64,000 nucleotides of DNA from Streptomyces curacoi (GTDB taxonomy: Bacteria; Actinomycetota; Actinomycetes; Streptomycetales; Streptomycetaceae). The notes below the pieces were generated by a model. That model was given only the letters and a program-made list of their open reading frames with translations, was not told where the DNA came from and did no database searches. Positions 1 to 7,728 of this stretch are shown here, one piece after another; the first letter of the stretch is position 1, and the number at the start of each line of letters is the position of its first letter. The position numbers and the translations under genes were made by a program. The stretch covers positions 372,001-436,000 of the forward strand of contig NZ_KQ947988.1 of NCBI RefSeq assembly GCF_001513975.1. The letters are read 5' to 3'.

Positions 1-391
1 CGACGACCAGGACCCTGATGTCGTCCGCGGCGTGCGCGTTGATGGCCTGGCCCTGCGGCTTGAAGATGCCGCCGTTGGCCTCCAGGAGGTCACCGCGCTC
101 CATGCCCTTGGTGCGGGGCCGGGCGCCTACGAGCAGCGCGACGTTCGCCCCGTCGAAGGCGACGTTCGGGTCATCGGTGATGTCGATGCCCTGCAGGAGC
201 GGGAACGCGCAGTCGTCGAGCTCCATGGCGGTGCCCTCGGCGGCCTTGAGCGCCGGGGTGATCTCGAGAAGCCGCAGCTTGACCGGCACGTCCGCGCCGA
301 GCAGCTGGCCGGAGGCGATGCGGAACAGCAGGGCGTAGCCGATCTGGCCGGCCGCGCCGGTGACGGTGACGTTCACGGGAGTGCGGGTCAT
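1..391 (-). CDS. mdh: Malate dehydrogenase, N-terminal part (runs off the window)
   Basis: Cytosolic NAD-dependent malate dehydrogenase of the TCA cycle (malate to oxaloacetate). The first 130 codons are present, and the gene continues beyond base 1. The protein begins MTRTPVNVTVTGAAGQIGYA; GAAGQIG at residues 12-18 is the NAD-binding Rossmann loop. The segments LEITPALKAAEGTAMELDDC and LLVGARPRTKGMERGDLL are typical of the long (about 329 residue) actinobacterial MDH, where the arginines of GARPRTKGMER bind substrate. Start is the ATG at 389-391. It is transcribed away from the repeat array, with an inverted repeat about 70 bases upstream. Family identity is clear; only the C-terminal catalytic histidine lies outside the window. 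Confidence 0.96.
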   Translation of the reverse strand, partial: MTRTPVNVTVTGAAGQIGYALLFRIASGQLLGADVPVKLRLLEITPALKAAEGTAMELDDCAFPLLQGIDITDDPNVAFDGANVALLVGARPRTKGMERGDLLEANGGIFKPQGQAINAHAADDIRVLVV

Positions 392-461
392 GGCGTTCTC
401 CGTATGACAGCTGGCGGTGGGGCGTCCCTGCCCCGGGGGTGGGACGTACAAATGATCGATC

Positions 462-475
462 TCTTGGCGTCAAGA
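462..475. promoter_or_regulatory. Short inverted repeat upstream of mdh
   Basis: TCTTG-GCGT-CAAGA, a 5-base dyad with a 4-base spacer, about 70 bases upstream of the mdh start. On the minus strand it overlaps a possible -35 (TTGACG). It could be an operator for a TCA-cycle regulator. This is inference from position and symmetry only. Confidence 0.3.
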
Positions 476-705
476 TAGATCAGCGGTCAGGCTATCGCGC
501 ATCCGGGATCCCGGACGGCCGGGTCCGTGTGGCCCACCCCACAGAATGGTCACCACTACGGCAAAAGGGGGCGGCCGCCCGGTCCGGGAGAGGGGGGACC
601 TTGGGCGGCCGCCGGTGGGGGTACCGATTGCCGGACTCCCGTGGGGGTACGTTGCGCGTGCCCACTTTGCCGACGGCCATTCCTGCCCCACCGAAATTCT
701 TTTCT

Positions 706-1462
706 CGCCCCCGCCGCCCCTACCCGTCCCATCCCCCAAGGGCTCCGCCCCTTCAACCCCGGACCCCCTGGGGGCCTGCGGCCCCCAGACCCCCGCTTCG
801 GCCCCGAACGGGCCTCGTCCTCAAACGCCGGACGGGCTGAAATACGCGCCCGGCGCTGGGAAGCGACACCAATCGGGGCGTGCGCCCCAAGCGGGCGGGC
901 GGAGGCTCGGGTGGGCGGGGCTCGGGTGGGCGAGGCTGCGGGGGCGGCGCGGCCTTCCCCTCCAGGACCGGACGGGCCGAAATACGCCGCCCGGCGCCCG
1001 GAAGTGACCACCACCGGGGCGCGCACCCCAAGCGGGCGGGCGGGGGCTCGGGTGGGCGGGGCTGAGGACGGCGCGGCCTCCCCCTCCAGCGCCGGACGGG
1101 CTGAAATACACCGGCCGACGCCCGGAAGTGACCACCACCGGAGCACGCACCCCAAGCGGGCGGGCGGGGGCTCGGGTGGGCGGGGCTGAGGACGGCGCGG
1201 CCTCCCCCTCCAGCGCCGGACAGGCTGAAATACACCGGCCGACGCCCGGAAGTGACCACCACCGGCGCGCGCCCCCAAGCAGGTAGGTGGGGGCTCCGGG
1301 TGGGCGGGGCCGGGGACGGCGCGGCCCCCCTCCAGAGCCCGGCGGGCCGGAATACCCCGGCCGGCGCCGGGAGTGACCGCCACCGGGGCGTGCGCACCAT
1401 GCGGGTGCGCGGGGGTTGGGGACGGCGCGGTCCTCCGCCTCCCGGGCCGGATGGGCTGGTTG
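706..1462 (+). repeat. GC-rich head element plus tandem array, copy 1
   Basis: Bases 706-840 form a dense GC-rich head with internal dyads such as CTGGGGGCCTGCGGCCCCCAG. It ends in CTCAAACGCCGGACGGGCTGA. About five degenerate direct repeats follow, each starting near GCCGGACGGGCTGAAATA (gacgggctga or variants at about 831, 971, 1095, 1219 and 1341) and containing GGAAGTGACCACCACCGG and CGGGCGGGGGCTCGGGTG. Spacings are 140, 124, 124 and 122 bases; the units at 1095 and 1219 are nearly identical. No convincing gene lies here; the reading frames that cross it are by-products of the repeats. A homologous inverted copy is at 18890-19443. I recognise the head as a sequence often dispersed between Streptomyces genes; its function is unknown to me. 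Confidence 0.85.
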
Positions 1463-1539
1463 TTGTCGGCCGGTGCTGAAAGATGCGGGTCCGGCAGCGC
1501 CGGTTCAGGAACGGCCGGCGCATGTGCGCCGGTGTCCCG

Positions 1540-2817
1540 TCACTGCGTGCAGCCCTCCTGCCCCGCAGCCAGCGTCACGCAAGCCGTCGCGTCGCCCGCG
1601 TCCTTCACGGCCACCATCGGCGTGTACGCGATCGTGTCACCGGCGACGGTGATCGAACCGGTCTGCTTCGTCTTGCCGACCGTCACCACCACCTCGTCCC
1701 CCTGCGCGGCCTGCGTGATACGCCCCCACGCCGCGCCGCACGTCTCGCTGTAGCGCACCTCGACCACGGCCGCGCCGACGGTCGCGGTCTTGGCGGTCGT
1801 CACGAGGTCACCGCTGCACCCCATGCTCTCCGCGTCCTTGCCGGTGCAGGAGTCCCCGCTGCACTTCACCCCGGCCGGCAGGTCGGGGTCGGTCGTCGCG
1901 GACGGGGAGGGCGACTTGGCCGCGTCCCCGTTCTTGTCCTTGCCGCCGATGTCGGTCAGGTAGAACACCGCGGCGATCACGACCAGCACACCGACGACCC
2001 CCGCGAGGAACATCGTCAGCCGCCGCTTGCCACCGCCCCCGGCAGAGGAGCCGCGTCCCGGCCGAGCCCCCCGCGGAGGCTCGCCGTACGGACTCTGCGC
2101 CCCCGGCGATCCCGGCACCGCTCCGGACGCACCCGGGCCCCCGGACACTCCGGCCGCTCCGGAAGCCCCAGAAGCTCCGGACGCCCCGGCCGTACGGCCA
2201 CCCGTAGGCGTAGGTCCTCGGTATCCCGCCACCCCCCACGAGTTGCCCTCGCGGACGTCGCCGCCGGTCGAGTCCCGTACCGCAGAGTCCCGTACCGCAG
2301 AGTCCCGTACCGCAGAGTCCCGTACCTCCGGCGCCGTCGGCTGCACCGGCACCGCGGGCGGCACCGTCGGTGCCACCCCCGCCGGCCCCGCCACTCCGGG
2401 CGTCGCCGTGGCGCTGCCGCTCTTGCGGACGGCCTTGCCCGCCTTCCCGCCCCCCTTGGCGTTCGCCGGCGGCGCCCCGAACTCGCTCAGCGCGGCGCGC
2501 GCCTGGGAGATCCGGATCGCCTCCATGGTCATGTCGTGGCGCATCTCCGAACGGCTCCAGGCCCGTTCGGCGAGCTCCCACATCGTCGTCAGATGGATCG
2601 GATTCGTGCCGGTGACCTCGGCGAGCGCCACGATCGCGCCCTTGGGCGCGAGCAGCCGCCCGTTCAGATACCGCTCCCAGGACGTCTTGCTGTATCCCGT
2701 GCGGTCGGCCACCGCCGCGATGCTCAGACCGCTGCGGTCCACGAGCCGCCGCAGCTGGCTGGCGAACTCCCTGACCTGCGGATCCAGTTCATCCGGCAAG
2801 GCCCTCCAACGAGGCAT
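1540..2817 (-). CDS. XRE-family HTH protein with membrane anchor and DUF2690-like outer domain
   Basis: 425-residue protein. Residues about 10-75 form an XRE/Cro-like helix-turn-helix (LRRLVDRSGLSIAAVADRTG, then YSKTSWERYLNGR). A long Pro/Gly/Ala-rich linker follows, including four RDSAV-type units from a 15-base tandem repeat at 2270-2326. Next come a Pro/Gly-rich stretch, one transmembrane helix (MFLAGVVGVLVVIAAVFYL) and a C-terminal Cys-containing domain resembling DUF2690. The layout implies a cytoplasmic DNA-binding or protein-binding head and an extracytoplasmic sensor domain. The start MPRWRALPDELDPQVREF was chosen because GGGGGGAAGC lies just upstream and its N-terminus aligns with the paralogue at 3241. 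No target can be named. Confidence 0.85.
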   Translation of the reverse strand: MPRWRALPDELDPQVREFASQLRRLVDRSGLSIAAVADRTGYSKTSWERYLNGRLLAPKGAIVALAEVTGTNPIHLTTMWELAERAWSRSEMRHDMTMEAIRISQARAALSEFGAPPANAKGGGKAGKAVRKSGSATATPGVAGPAGVAPTVPPAVPVQPTAPEVRDSAVRDSAVRDSAVRDSTGGDVREGNSWGVAGYRGPTPTGGRTAGASGASGASGAAGVSGGPGASGAVPGSPGAQSPYGEPPRGARPGRGSSAGGGGKRRLTMFLAGVVGVLVVIAAVFYLTDIGGKDKNGDAAKSPSPSATTDPDLPAGVKCSGDSCTGKDAESMGCSGDLVTTAKTATVGAAVVEVRYSETCGAAWGRITQAAQGDEVVVTVGKTKQTGSITVAGDTIAYTPMVAVKDAGDATACVTLAAGQEGCTQ

Positions 2818-3240
2818 TGCTTCCCCCCTCTTCCCCCCGGTTCGTGCTGGTGTTTCTCGCGTTCCCCCGCGCGTGGTGCCCTCTGCCGAGTCCCCGTTCT
2901 GGCTACCCACAGGGATGCGCCCAGTAAGGATCTCAGTTCCCGGGGTGGGGGCGCACGGGAGCGTCGGGACCGGGGGCATGCACCGTTGCACGCCCGTCGG
3001 ACCGCCTCCAGTGTTCCACCGGCTCCCCTCTCCAGCCGACACAACCCTGGCAGTAAGCCCTTGCACACAGACTCGGGACGCTCCGGGCCGTCCCGATCGA
3101 CCACGCTAGCCCGACAGTTGAGCGACTTCCTTGCAAATCCCCGAACTTGTCAACACATCGACACACAGAAAGCACATAAACGATCACCCGCGTCACATGC
3201 CCCTCATTCGGGCAATCCCGACGCGACACACTCGCCGGGC
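2818..3240. other. Intergenic region between two HTH genes
   Basis: 423 bases without a supported gene. The section 3125-3200 is less GC-rich than its surroundings and contains TTGACA on the minus strand (3153-3148), a possible -35 for the HTH gene at 1540. No -10 at a standard distance convinces me, so no promoter is claimed. Confidence 0.5.
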
Positions 3241-3768
3241 TCAGCCGAGTGCAAGCGCCCCGAACAGGGCCGTCAGCACCAGAGCGGCGACGAGCGCGAC
3301 GGCGACCACCAACAACCGGCGCGACGGCGGCCCCGGCTCCTCCGGCGGGGCGTCCCACCACGGCAGGGTGGGATCGTCCTCGTACTCCTCGTAATCCTTG
3401 TACGGCTCCCGAGACTCCCGAGACTCCCGAGGCTCGTACGCCTCGCCGCCCTCCCGCGCCTCACCCTCCGGCCGCGCCGACCCCGGTGCGGGCTTCGGCC
3501 ACGCCTGCACCGCCAGTTCCCACCGCACCCCGAAGCGTTCCGCCTCGTCCTTCCCGGTCTCCGCCACCCGGCACAGCGCGACGACCGCCTGCCGGGGCGG
3601 TGGCTGGGTGGCGTTGAGGTAGCGCTGCCAGGAGGACTTGCTGTACGCGGTGCGCGCGCCCAGCGCGACCAGGCTCAGGCCCGTACGGTCCTTGAGCTGC
3701 CGCAACTGCTCCACGAAGTGCCGCACCTCCGGCGGCAGATCGTCGGGCAGCGGCTGCCAGGCACCCAT
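3241..3768 (-). CDS. XRE-family HTH protein with C-terminal membrane helix
   Basis: 175 residues. The N-terminal helix-turn-helix (LRQLKDRTGLSLVALGARTA, YSKSSWQRYLNATQ) is clearly paralogous to the one in the protein encoded at 1540-2817, and both begin with a W..LPD.L.P.VR.F sequence. An acidic, repetitive linker follows (ESRESREPYKDYEEYEDD), then a single C-terminal transmembrane helix (LLVVAVALVAALVLTALFGA). It lacks the outer Cys domain of its neighbour. It may be a membrane-tethered regulator or scaffold, in the general layout of RodZ, but no RodZ-specific feature is seen. Start ATG at 3766-3768. Confidence 0.82.
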   Translation of the reverse strand: MGAWQPLPDDLPPEVRHFVEQLRQLKDRTGLSLVALGARTAYSKSSWQRYLNATQPPPRQAVVALCRVAETGKDEAERFGVRWELAVQAWPKPAPGSARPEGEAREGGEAYEPRESRESREPYKDYEEYEDDPTLPWWDAPPEEPGPPSRRLLVVAVALVAALVLTALFGALALG

Positions 3769-3920
3769 CGCTCACCTCCGAACCAGATCCGATCGGGTGA
3801 CGACAGGGGACGGCGCATTGGTTCCCGGCTCACCCGAGGTAGCGGAACGGTCACCTCCGTGCCACAGCGCACTGACAGGCGTTGAACGGCCCCTTCACCG
3901 TGCCCGAGGGTGGAGACACA

Positions 3921-3964
3921 GACGGCGGCCCGTCCTTCCTCGGGGGAGAGGACGGGCCGCCGTC
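3921..3964 (-). terminator. Strong hairpin downstream of folD-DUF3017
   Basis: Perfect 16-base stem GACGGCGGCCCGTCCT / AGGACGGGCCGCCGTC with a 12-base loop, 13 bases after the DUF3017 stop. It lacks a long T tract, as usual for Streptomyces terminators. Confidence 0.85.
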
Positions 3965-3976
3965 ACGCGCTGGGCT

Positions 3977-4489
3977 TCAGTTCTCCACCGTGAAGTGCAG
4001 CGCGTCCTTCAGGAACGGGACCTTCAGCAGCGGATTCGGCTGCGCCATCAGCGCCAGCAGCACGATGACGAGCCCCAGCACGCCGTACGTCACGATGTCG
4101 GTGAAGCGGGAGCGCACGGCGAGCATGCCGACGCTCGGCAGGAGCCACCGCAGCACCGCGCCGGCCAGCAGGGCGCTGCCGATCACCAGCGTGCCGACCC
4201 GGAACACGTCGAGCGCGGTGATCAGCAGGCCGATGCCGACCAGGCCGAGGACGACGAGGACGGGCCACTGCCGGGCCGGGGCCGGCGCGTCACCGGAGGC
4301 CGCGCGGCCGCCGCCCTCGGGGCGGGCCGTGTCCCGGGTGAACAGCGGGAAGCGGCGGGTGGTGCGCCGGGGCACCCCGTCGGCGTCCGGCGCGCTCACC
4401 GGGTCCCGGACCTCGATCTCCTCCGCCCCGGCAGTCTCCTCCGCCCCGGCAGTCTTCTCCGCCCTGCCGGCGGCGTCCTCAGCCGACAC
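3977..4489 (-). CDS. DUF3017 integral membrane protein
   Basis: 170 residues. The N-terminal half is acidic and low-complexity with AEKTAGAEETAGAEE repeats and a basic patch. The C-terminal half has three hydrophobic helices (WPVLVVLGLVGIGLLITALD; VGTLVIGSALLAGAVLRWLL; IVTYGVLGLVIVLLALMAQ), as in the actinobacterial DUF3017 family. The gene overlaps the end of folD by 11 bases, so the two are translationally coupled and co-transcribed. DUF3017 commonly sits next to folD in actinomycetes, but I know of no function. Confidence 0.88.
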   Translation of the reverse strand: MSAEDAAGRAEKTAGAEETAGAEEIEVRDPVSAPDADGVPRRTTRRFPLFTRDTARPEGGGRAASGDAPAPARQWPVLVVLGLVGIGLLITALDVFRVGTLVIGSALLAGAVLRWLLPSVGMLAVRSRFTDIVTYGVLGLVIVLLALMAQPNPLLKVPFLKDALHFTVEN

Positions 4490-5333
4490 TGCGCTCCGCC
4501 GCCTCGACCACGTTGACCAGCAGCTGCGCCCGGGTCATCGGACCCACACCACCCGGGTTCGGGGAGATCCAGCCGGCCACCTCGGCGACGCCGGGGTGGA
4601 CGTCGCCCACGATCTTGCCCTCGGCGCTGCGCGAGACACCGACGTCGAGGACGGCCGCGCCCGGCTTCACGTCCTCGGGGCGGATCAGGTGCGCGGAACC
4701 GGCCGCGGCGATGATGATGTCCGCGCGCTTGAGGTGGGCCGACAGGTCCCGCGTGCCGGTGTGGCACTGGGTCACCGTCGCGTTCTCGCTGCGCCGGGTC
4801 AGCAGCAGCGGCATCGGGCGGCCGATGGTCACCCCGCGGCCGACGACCACGACCTCGGCGCCCTTGATCTCGACGCCGTAGCGGCGGAGCAGGGTCAGGA
4901 CTCCGTTCGGGGTGCAGGGCAGCGGGGCCGGCTCGTTCAGGACCAGGCGGCCGAGGTTCATCGGGTGCAGACCGTCGGCGTCCTTGGCCGGGTCCATCAG
5001 CTCCAGGATGCGGTTCTCGTCGATGCCCTTGGGCAGCGGCAGCTGGACGATGTAGCCGGTGCAGGCCGGGTCCTCGTTCAGCTCGCGGACGACCGCCTCG
5101 ATCTCCTCCTGGGTCGCCGTGGCGGGCAGTTCGCGCTGGATGGAGGCGATGCCGACCTGGGCGCAGTCGCGGTGCTTGCCGGCGACGTACTTCTGACTGC
5201 CGGGGTCTTCCCCGACGAGGATCGTGCCGAGGCCGGGCATGACGCCCTTCTCCTTCAGCGCCGCCACGCGGGCGGTCAGATCGGACTTGATCGCGGCTGC
5301 GGTGGCCTTGCCATCGAGAATCTGGGCGGTCAT
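4479..5333 (-). CDS. folD: Bifunctional methylenetetrahydrofolate dehydrogenase / cyclohydrolase
   Basis: 284 residues, the usual FolD length. It interconverts 5,10-methylene-THF, 5,10-methenyl-THF and 10-formyl-THF, supplying the formyl donor used by PurN and PurH encoded 10 kb away. Visible signatures are YVAGKHRDCAQVG with the catalytic lysine at about residue 53, YIVQLPLPKG, KDADGLHPMNLGRL, PCTPNGV and the NADP-binding VVVGRGVTIGRP. The start MTAQILDGKATAAAIK fits the family; an in-frame ATG three codons upstream (5342) is an alternative. It is the first gene of a two-gene unit with DUF3017. Confidence 0.97.
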   Translation of the reverse strand: MTAQILDGKATAAAIKSDLTARVAALKEKGVMPGLGTILVGEDPGSQKYVAGKHRDCAQVGIASIQRELPATATQEEIEAVVRELNEDPACTGYIVQLPLPKGIDENRILELMDPAKDADGLHPMNLGRLVLNEPAPLPCTPNGVLTLLRRYGVEIKGAEVVVVGRGVTIGRPMPLLLTRRSENATVTQCHTGTRDLSAHLKRADIIIAAAGSAHLIRPEDVKPGAAVLDVGVSRSAEGKIVGDVHPGVAEVAGWISPNPGGVGPMTRAQLLVNVVEAAERSVG

Positions 5334-5608
5334 GGCACCCATCCTCGCGGATGACGCCCTCCCGGTTCCAATCCGGGTCTCCCCTGGCATCGACCACCGT
5401 ATCTCCGCCCGTATCCGCCCATGATCAGTGATGTTGCACTTGCACAACACATAGGGAATGCGGCTGGACAAGTAAGAGGCGGCTAAAGAACGATGTGACG
5501 GCAGCACCGCGGGGCAGTACCGGGGGGACGAACCGCAAACGTAGACCTCTCCTCCGATTCGTGCCGCGCGTCGTCCCCGCACAGGAACAAAACGGAGGAA
5601 AGACCGCC

Positions 5609-6256
5609 ATGAGTTTCGGCGACCCCAACAACCCCTACGGACCGCCCCAGCAGCAACCACCGGCCGCTCCCGGGTACGGCTACCCACAGCAGGCCCCACC
5701 CGGCGCCCCGCCCCAGCAGGGCTACGGCTACCCGCAACAGCCGGCGTATCCCGGCTACGCGGGCGCCAACCAGATGGCACCGCAGTCGATGCCGGGCCTG
5801 CTCGTCACTGCCCGCGTCTTTCTGTTCATCATCTCGGCGGTGCAGATCCTGGCGGGCGTTGCCTGGCTGTACGTCGCGGCCATCGCCAACGACGTATCCA
5901 ACTCCGCGGATTCCCTGACTTCCTCCTCCGACGACCCGTTCAGCTCGATCGGCGAGGGTGGTGACATCGCGGCGGGGGTTCTCGTAGTCCTCGCGCTTGT
6001 CGCGCTCGGCCTTGCGGCGCTGTCCATCACACTCGGTGTCAAGTTCGGCAAGGGCGGCCAAGGCATCCGGATCACCACGGTGGTGTACGGCGCGCTTGGC
6101 ACAATCGTCGGGCTCATCGGCCTGTTCGTCGGCCTCGACTCGGGCCTGGCCACAGCGATCATCTTCCCACTGCTGTGGGTCGTCTTCGGCGGCATCATCA
6201 CGGCCGCACCGGTGGTGCCCAGCGGCACGGCGTGGTTCAACCGCCCGCGCTACTGA
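5609..6256 (+). CDS. Pro/Gly/Tyr-rich N-terminus, four-helix membrane protein
   Basis: 215 residues. The first 60 residues are a flexible tail of GYGYPQQ-type repeats (GPPQQQPPAAPGYGYPQQAP), common in Streptomyces membrane proteins. Hydrophobic helices follow at roughly residues 68-95, 118-145, 155-175 and 180-200, with a loop rich in Ser and Asp (SADSLTSSSDDPFSSIGEGG) between the first two. A GGAGGAAAGACCGCC ribosome-binding site supports the ATG at 5609. It is monocistronic, with a hairpin just behind it. No enzymatic motif is visible; function unknown. Confidence 0.85.
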   Translation: MSFGDPNNPYGPPQQQPPAAPGYGYPQQAPPGAPPQQGYGYPQQPAYPGYAGANQMAPQSMPGLLVTARVFLFIISAVQILAGVAWLYVAAIANDVSNSADSLTSSSDDPFSSIGEGGDIAAGVLVVLALVALGLAALSITLGVKFGKGGQGIRITTVVYGALGTIVGLIGLFVGLDSGLATAIIFPLLWVVFGGIITAAPVVPSGTAWFNRPRY

Positions 6257-6297
6257 GGTCGCCACCAGACATCCCTCACCACTGACTCGTCAGAGGC

Positions 6298-6337
6298 CAG
6301 GGCCGTGCCCCCACCCATACGAGGGGGCGCGGCCCTG
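6298..6337 (+). terminator. Hairpin after the membrane protein gene
   Basis: Stem CAGGGCCGTGCCCCC / GGGGGCGCGGCCCTG, followed by TTGTGTCG. A very similar hairpin lies at 7640-7674 after the phospholipase gene. Confidence 0.75.
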
Positions 6338-7096
6338 TTGTGTCGCCAACGTCATTCCTCTCCCCACGGACGGCACCGGAGGTGAAGAAGTCCGAGTCCG
6401 GCGAGAATTTACTTCCTCTTTGATCAGTCGGAAATCTGAGGCTCTCCTGAGGTTCCACACACACTCAATTGGCAAAATTGCCACCCTTTGCCCGATTTGA
6501 TCATACCCCCTAGCGGGTTTCCCTGTTCCATGTGCGTGAGATCTGCTCCTCGCCGGACGCTTGCTTACTTGCACAACGAGACCACATGCATATAACAATG
6601 AATCGAGGGCCGCGCCTTCTGGCCGCCCGTATGAACCAAATGAAGCTGAATGCAGCTCCCTGACCAGGACCTGCCAGCTGCCTCACGGGGGAAATCGCAT
6701 GAAGATGACCAGTCAAGGTCAACGGGCGCGTCACGCATATGCAGCGGCCTTCGCAGCCGCTTCCTTCCGGCCGCCATCATCATTCGTCGACACCATCTGA
6801 CGCTCGGCGTCGGATGACGGTCGAGCTTTATCCCGACACCCGGCGGACGGTGTGTCGAATGTCGGCTATTTCGAGGGCGTGACCCACGGGCCGAGCGCTT
6901 CCAGTGCGGATCCACACCGTTGCAGGCCAAGCCATGCGATGGCACCGCCTGCCGGGATGCCCTGGCGCCGCAGCCGCTCAGGCGTTTTCCCGCGGGCCCG
7001 CACCCCAACACTGCGCATTTCGTAGCCGTACAAACATCAATGCATCCTGCCTTGATGCTGCCGCGCGCATCCATGTCGAATCACAGGGGAAAATCG
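6338..7096. other. Lower-GC intergenic region before the phospholipase gene
   Basis: About 760 bases with visibly less G+C than the rest of the window, including TTTGATCATACC, ATGCATATAACAATGAATC and the dyad GGCAAAATTGCC at 6471-6482. One weak reading frame is listed separately at 6699. It otherwise holds only the promoter region for the phospholipase gene. The composition suggests acquired DNA. Confidence 0.5.
6699..6800 (+). CDS. Possible small peptide or decayed gene start (33 codons)
   Basis: The frame begins MKMTSQGQRARHAYAAAFAA and stops after 33 residues. Its upstream sequence CACGGGGGAAATCGC resembles the one before the phospholipase start (CACAGGGGAAAATCG), so it may be the remnant of a duplicated secreted-protein gene. 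It has no hydrophobic signal core and no recognisable family. It could be non-coding. Confidence 0.25.
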   Translation: MKMTSQGQRARHAYAAAFAAASFRPPSSFVDTI

Positions 7097-7540
7097 ATGA
7101 AAAACCTTCGCCCGCAACGGTCCTTCATGACTGGACTTCTCGCTGCCGCGACCATCGGCCTGTTCACTGCTGTTCCAGCGCAGGCAGCCGACAACGACAC
7201 CGCCGGGATACAGGCCGTCGCAGCCTCAGCAAGCAGGCTCAGCAAGGTGACGGTACCGTCCAATTACGTCTACAACCCGCGGAAGGGCAGCCTGCACGAT
7301 TACTGCACGAGCTCGCCCGACAGCTATTTGAGTGCGGATTTCCGAGGCCCCTGCGCCCGGCATGACCTGTGCTACGCCAAGCCGGGTAACCATAAGAAGG
7401 CATGCGATGCCACGCTGATGACGCAGCTCATCCAGAACTGTAAGTACGCTTATGGATCGTTGAACCCGCTGCGGTATTCATGCACCAATACGGCTGTCAA
7501 TTACCACCAAGCGGTGACCTCCTTCGGGGATGATCACTAG
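7097..7540 (+). CDS. Secreted phospholipase A2-like protein
   Basis: 147 residues. MKNLRPQRSF plus the hydrophobic MTGLLAAATIGLFTAVPAQA is a Sec signal peptide with an AQA cleavage site near residue 30. The mature part carries the prokaryotic phospholipase A2 core: FRGPCARHDLCYAK, with the catalytic His89-Asp90 pair and the aromatic three residues on. Six cysteines (70, 86, 92, 103, 115, 129) could form three disulfides. Known Streptomyces secreted PLA2 enzymes hydrolyse the sn-2 ester of phospholipids with calcium and share C..HD..Y. Start is supported by AGGGGA 7 bases upstream. Codon use includes more A/T-ending codons than neighbouring genes (AAT, TAT, CAT), consistent with transfer. Confidence 0.85.
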   Translation: MKNLRPQRSFMTGLLAAATIGLFTAVPAQAADNDTAGIQAVAASASRLSKVTVPSNYVYNPRKGSLHDYCTSSPDSYLSADFRGPCARHDLCYAKPGNHKKACDATLMTQLIQNCKYAYGSLNPLRYSCTNTAVNYHQAVTSFGDDH

Positions 7541-7639
7541 TACGGACCGGCACCTGAGGTCGCCGAAGCCATCACAGGCACCACAGGACGCTCACTGAAA
7601 GCCCGGGAACGGGGATCAGTTCACGCCAATAACAGTCGA

Positions 7640-7674
7640 GGGCCGTGTCTCACCGTATGAGGGGGACACGGCCC
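7640..7674 (+). terminator. Hairpin after the phospholipase gene
   Basis: GGGCCGTGTC(T) pairs with (G)GACACGGCCC around a loop containing CACCGTATGAGGG. Loop and stem resemble the hairpin at 6298-6337, and GCGTCGCC follows as GTGTCGCC does there. Confidence 0.7.
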
Positions 7675-7728
7675 CGCTGCGTCGCCCTACTCTGACGTGG
7701 GTAGCCGTCAGGCACGGGGAGACGCACC

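Noticed and set aside
831..1462. CRISPR-like spaced direct repeats
   Set aside because: The whole 122-140 base period is repeated; there are no short conserved repeats with unique spacers and no cas genes. It is a degenerate tandem array.
3845..3880. CTGTCAGTG on the minus strand upstream of the HTH gene at 3768
   Set aside because: The eight-base spacer is followed by CACGGA, not TAnnnT, and the gene start is 100 bases away, so it is not counted as a damage promoter.
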